22,799 nt of DNA, from assembly GCA_019648995.1 (NCBI GenBank), contig BLXT01007741.1, forward strand, positions 53,676 through 76,474, read 5' to 3'. Below, in pieces: positions 18,369 to 22,799 of this stretch (within the stretch, counting starts at the first letter, position 1; every line of letters begins with the position of its first letter). A program made the translations under genes and the position numbers. The notes under the pieces are model-generated. The model saw only the letters and a list, made by a program, of their open reading frames with translations, was not told the origin of the DNA and made no database searches. This DNA is from Plakobranchus ocellatus (taxonomy: Eukaryota; Mollusca; Gastropoda; Plakobranchidae).

Positions 18369-21281
18369 GTTAAATAAGATGTTGACAGCATCAAAGTAAA
18401 AGAGTTATCATTAAAACGTTTTATCTACACAGATGTTTTTATATTGTTTTTTTTTTTCCAAGGACAACAATCTCAGGATATTTTAAATTTGTCTAGCAAC
18501 CAGCCTAAATGAGTCATCTTTTACAATATTTTATTTTTCAGTCCTATTTTTATGAATTTTGTAAATGGAAAATGTGAGAATATGTATGCTTATTCTTTTT
18601 TAGGTCAAAGCATTTCAAATTTCAAGCTTATAACCTGCCTTAAGTTTAAGTCGATGAAATATTACCCCCACTAGATTTTTTTTCTAACGTTTTTGTCATT
18701 TTCTTTTTAGTCATCCTTTTTTTTTTTCATTTTTAATTGTACACTAAAAAAAAAAATCATCTACAACTAGTTGGACGAATTTTCAGATCTTCAATTTAAT
18801 ATTTAAATCTGTTAAAAATGTGTGCTATAATAATGTAAGTTTTTTCTAGTAGCTTGAAGATATGTTTTTCGATCCTTCATAAATTTAAAATAAGCTATTT
18901 TGACAGTAAATTTTGTGTCGCGTTTGTTCGAAGGGTTGTTTTTTTTTCCTTGGTTGGATTCTTATTTAGGCAGACTGTAATTGATTTCACAACACTGCTT
19001 ACATTTTTTACAAGGCCTCATAAAAAATGGCCCTTCACAAATATTCATTTACTGATGAGGAAACCAAAGTGGCCATTGTAAAATGTTTTTTCATAAATAT
19101 TTATTTATCTGATAAGGCTGCTAAATGGGGGGAAAAATTGTAGGATGAAAAAGAACCCTGTGGAATATTTTCAAGGTATTAAGATCTGTGTAATTCTTCG
19201 GTAGTCTCTTCTGCGTTCCATGTATGAAGCAAAGTCTTCCTCAGAGTCAGGCACTGAAATAGAGATTATGTGGCAACCCTAACAAATAATCAAAGTTTCA
19301 GATTCAGATAGAATTTTTTGGCTGCAGTGATTATTTTTTAGATGGTTAATTCTTTTTTTGTTGTACAATAAGACAATTTGCAGCAGTTTTGAGTGTCACA
19401 AATATAAATTATAATTGACGTAATTCTCAATTTTCTCCGAAGCCAAATTCTCTCATGAGGTTTGGCAAAGCCTGGCAGTATTTGATGTCATTGGTTTCTT
19501 TGGCTAGTGCTCTCAAGGGAGCATAAAACCTCTAACGCAGGTTGTGTCACAAAAGGTCTCATATTGTGATGACATTACAAAATGATTATTCTCCATTTTG
19601 TATCATGTTTTCCCATTATTATCATGGCATTTATTACATTAGATGTTGGGATTCTCTGTCCTCATGAAAGCTTGCGGTTCAAAATTTGTTATATCTTCCT
19701 TTGAGAGTTCAGTGGGGCTTATGCCTTGGAATCATATTCTATTTACCTTGACTGCAGAAGTCAATTTTTCATCATGCCATGTTCAATGTAAAGACACAAT
19801 ATTTCATTGAATCACAAGATTAAAGAAAAGACATCAGTTTTTATTAAACTGGGAAATCTTTAAGCTATCAGGAAATTCAATTTAAATCTGTTGATTTAAT
19901 AAATTTTGTAAGTCTGTTTCTTAAAAAAAAAAAAAAAGTTCATTTGTATTGTTTCGTTATTTGTATTGCTGTATATTTAGTTTAGATTGTGTAACAATAC
20001 AGTAATTTCCAAATTTGAAGTTAGAAGGCCCTTTTTTTTATATATATCACAAAAGATAGCAGCTGTTACTGAGCTTAAATCATAATGCGTCGAATGTCTC
20101 AAATACATTCATATGGGGATATACTCATTAACAAGTTCCAGTTACGATTTGGGTTTTTTTCCTTGAAATTTGGCTTTTGATGGAAGCATAAATATATTCT
20201 GTAAAGCTGTTTTACAGAAGCTAAATGGTTTAAACTCTCGGGAAGCAGAAGGAGACGGACAAAAACAATTCAAGGTGCAAAGAAATAGCACAAAATGATT
20301 CTTTGACACCTTTTGAATATACTCAAAGATATTCTTCTCTTGTTGGCCTCTCTAGATTGTTGTACTAGTCACCAGAATGAAAGCTCTGATACCTCTCAGT
20401 GCTGCAAAGCTGGGATATTCAGAGGTGATAAACAGTGAAGATATATTGGCAGCTGTTTGCAGACAATTTGTGGAAAAACTATAACAGTTATTGATATTTT
20501 GGTACATTGCAGAACTCTCTTCAAAAGTTTGTGTTATTTTTTTCGAATCTTGATTGTAAACAGCTTTTGCTCATAAATGCAACATTGTATCATTTACAGT
20601 ATATTTCTGTTATTTTAATGTAATCGGCAGTTTTGTTAAATTCATTTTACAGCATATCTCATAATCTCCTGCTTCTGATAGATAGCTTATATATGCTTTT
20701 TTTTTGTTTCGTTTTAGTTAAATTATACAAAAAACACATTTTTCTCATTGAATCATATTTTCTTTTAATATGCCATATTTCCTTTTTGCCTTTCATTTTA
20801 ACATCTACGTCATCACCCTGCTGGAAGACTTGTAATATCTCATATCACAAAAATTTTTTAAAGTGTCAAAAAACTTTTTTTTATAATTGTCCCAGATTAA
20901 TGAAACTAAAATTGAAAGCAAAGAGCAAGATTTTCCATAATGCTGCAGTAATTTTAAAATAGCAACTTTTTACATAAAACAAGTGTAAAGAATTACAACA
21001 CATGAGCAGTCACTATCGTTGTGCTAGAAACTGATGTATATGAAGTTACAAAACTTTCCATCCTTTACCCTAGTTTTGAGCATAAAATAAATATAACTGT
21101 AGTAACTTTTGCTGCATCATATTGAATGTTATAAATAGGGTAATTTTAGAAACATACAGCAGCTTACAGTAATTTGCATTTCATAATTTTGGTATGCTTT
21201 ATAATGATAAGTGCAATAATAACTTTTTTATTTTGAAATATTATGTACAAGTAGAGTTACAACTGCATTACGATACACTTA
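18369..21281 (+). other. 3' UTR and/or downstream intergenic DNA
   Basis: This is AT-rich sequence without a convincing gene; the open frames at 18854-19081 and 20633-20962 look like chance. Candidate poly(A) signals are ATTAAA at 18410-18415 and AATAAA at 19898-19903 and 21086-21091. Which one is used cannot be seen. A 9-bp hairpin (TTCTGTAAA 20197-20205 with TTTACAGAA 20211-20219) lies inside. Confidence 0.5.
19034..19117 (+). repeat. Diverged tandem duplication (about 56-bp unit)
   Basis: TTCACAAATATTCATTT...TGATGAGG (from 19034) is repeated as TTCATAAATATTTATTT...TGATAAGG from 19090. Both are preceded by related GGCC-containing sequence. It looks like an old local duplication in the 3' flank. 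Confidence 0.5.
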
Positions 21282-21400
21282 CAGACCTGCCAACTTTCCG
21301 TTTTCGCCGGGAAAAATCCCGGTGAACGCCCATAAATTCCGTTTTCCGGGCTGCCCTGCTAAAATCCCGCTCAGTTGTCCCGATGGACGGGAAAAAATTA
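21282..21400 (+). mobile_element. Possible end of a DNA transposon
   Basis: CAGACCTGCCAAC begins an abruptly GC-richer tract with stacked small inverted repeats: CCGGGA (21307-21312) with TCCCGG (21317-21322), and TCCCG with CGGGA near 21378-21392. A CAG-plus-purine/pyrimidine start followed by subterminal CCCGGG-type hairpins is how many hAT-like termini look. The opposite terminus and target duplication were not found in the window, so this is tentative. Confidence 0.35.
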
Positions 21401-22387
21401 TCTCGTTTTATCGATATCTACCGACGTCTACTCTTTTGAACATTTTTAAATTACTATCGACATAACCCAAGTATCCAATTTGCAGTCCACAACGTTTATT
21501 CAACAGTCTGCATAAAGAGCCCGAGCAGCTTCTGTGTTCTTGATATGTCACGGGCTACATGCAGACATGCCGTCATTATGCTTTAGGCGTAATTCATCCC
21601 GCCAAGGGGGAAAATTTTACACTTTGGCTGTTTAACTATAGGCTTGTGCTTTTGTTTCATTTTGTGCGATTTTCTTTCCATTCAATAATACAAAAATGCG
21701 GTATCGATGGAAAGTTGATCCTCTTTTTTTTTTGTACTTGCCCTCGAAGTAGACCGGCGTAGTTTCTTTGATCTTATAGCAGGCTTGCAAAGTGTCGTTG
21801 GATTAAATAAAGCATCTAGATCTATCCCAAATTTTTTTTTTTTCCGTTTTTGGGGGTGGGGGAGGAAGGGGGGTTCTGTACTGTAACTCAATAGACCCTC
21901 GGCGCTGGTGTTAAGGTGACTGACACAGTCTTGACAGCTAAAAAATCCTTTGCCCTTCTCTCTTCCCCCTTCCCCCCCCCAGAATGCTATCTTGCACTGA
22001 TAGACAAACAAGTAAGCTATGATAATTTTCATTTGAAAGTCAGCATGTGCTCAATGCAATAGTTCTACTAGCTTACCATGTCGGCAATAGATCAAAGAAA
22101 TCAAAGGTTGGTTTTTGGGAGTTGCAGCCCGACCTTCTAGTCAGCCCCAGATCAAAGTAATTTGAGATGGCGGCAATGTCTAGTTTTGACACCATATGAA
22201 TGGTGATGTGCGTACAAACTGCCAGACATTTACAAAAACTAACTTAATATCGCATTTTTTTCATAATACATTTATCTTATGAATAATAACTAAGATGTTT
22301 TGTGCTAGATCTTCTTTGAAAAATCCTATTAGATCTGCACACCAAGTAATAACTTTATCTTATGCACTGAAGTCTTGCCACCTTACC
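21401..22387. other. Unassigned downstream sequence with a G-run/C-run inverted repeat
   Basis: No gene is supported. GGGGGAGGAAGGGGG (21858-21872) can pair with CCCCCTTCCCCCCCC (21965-21979) as 14 of 15 base pairs around a 92-base loop. The G arm, with GGGGG at 21852-21856, is also G-quadruplex-like. The rest is ordinary AT-rich sequence. Confidence 0.5.
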
Positions 22388-22799
22388 ATCCAATCTAAAC
22401 TCTCTCTCTCTCTCTCGGTCTCAGTCTTTTCTTAAATTACTCAGTTTTAAAAATGTTATTTTCCTCTTCTTTAGTTGTTAGCGTCGATGTGGAATTTTTT
22501 TTTTTGTTAGGCAATGTTCTGATGTTTTCTTTGTCCATCTCTCTCTCTTTCTCTCTCTCTCTGTCTCTCCCTCCCTCTGTTTCTCCTTTTATCACTCTGA
22601 GTGTCCCTCAGTAATTCTCACTCTTTCTTTTATTATTTCTCTCTTTCTCTGTTTCTCTTTTATCATTCTGTGAGTATCTCTCACGTCTCAGTAATTCTCA
22701 CTCTTTCTCTTCTCTCTCTCTCTCTCCGTTTCTCTTTTATCACTCTGTGTGTGTCTCTCAGTAATTCTCACTCTTTCTCTCTTTTTTTTCTTTCTCTCT
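22388..22799 (+). repeat. CT-rich microsatellite and 72-77-bp minisatellite, continuing past the window
   Basis: Pyrimidine dinucleotide runs start near 22400 and, after a gap, resume at about 22540. From 22580 a longer unit recurs at 22580, 22652 and 22729. Each unit has TTTCTC(C)TTTTATCA(C/T)TCTG, then TCAGTAATTCTCACTCTTTC, joined by CT repeats of variable length. The array is cut by the window end. Confidence 0.88.

Noticed and set aside
18854..19081. 75-codon open frame in the 3' flank
   Set aside because: AT-driven Phe/Leu/Lys composition, no family match, and it overlaps a local tandem duplication.
8387..21400. The GC-rich hairpin tracts at 8387 and 21282 as two ends of one giant transposon
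   Set aside because: Their sequences are not inverse copies of each other, the orientations do not match, and the SLC22 exons lie between them.

Overview
This window is eukaryotic, AT-rich, intron-bearing DNA. I think it comes from an invertebrate animal, most likely a mollusc or other lophotrochozoan, but the species call rests only on repeat style (an I/Nimb-like retrotransposon with RNase H, small TIR elements, CT-rich minisatellite) and intron structure.

The backbone is one complete plus-strand gene of the SLC22 organic cation/carnitine transporter family (major facilitator superfamily). Nine coding exons (495-758, 2779-3010, 4575-4764, 5448-5580, 6128-6228, 7308-7525, 17201-17321, 17730-17802, 18117-18368) splice in frame, with GT..AG at every junction, into 1584 nt: 527 residues and a stop. 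All SLC22 landmarks are present in order: the N-terminal helix, a glycosylatable first extracellular loop, the GRKK loop, ESPRWL, the NRLGRR loop, ETFPT, and an ETRG tail in which the usual proline of PETRG is arginine.

Introns 1-5, 7 and 8 are short to moderate and mostly hold low-complexity AT-rich DNA. Intron 2 has a duplicated 3' splice-site region. Intron 6 is about 9.7 kb and holds nearly all the mobile DNA. In order it contains: a small relic that looks like a second copy of an SLC22 last exon (about 7816-8037); a decayed short ORF with a lysine-rich tail; a full-length non-LTR retrotransposon (8728-14758) inserted into that ORF with a 14-bp target-site duplication; a polyadenylation-signal-bearing tract; a 135-bp TIR element with 6-bp duplications; and a GC-rich hairpin.

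The retrotransposon has a 5' UTR with two about 210-bp monomers, a gag-like ORF1 with three CCHC knuckles, and an ORF2 with AP endonuclease, reverse transcriptase, RNase H and a C-terminal CCHC, then an AATC-repeat tail. It is dead: there are many frameshifts, a TAG in the endonuclease, and the RT active site reads FVDN instead of YADD. The RNase H part is still open over 291 codons.

Downstream of the transporter stop (18368) lies about 4.4 kb of 3' UTR and/or intergenic DNA with candidate poly(A) signals, a possible DNA-transposon end near 21282, a G-run/C-run inverted repeat (21858-21979), and a CT-rich minisatellite that runs off the window. I found no RNA genes, CRISPR arrays or prokaryotic operons, and no convincing new multi-gene system. 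The most interesting points are the nested insertion, the 5' UTR monomers, the decoy splice acceptor and the weak exon 6 donor.
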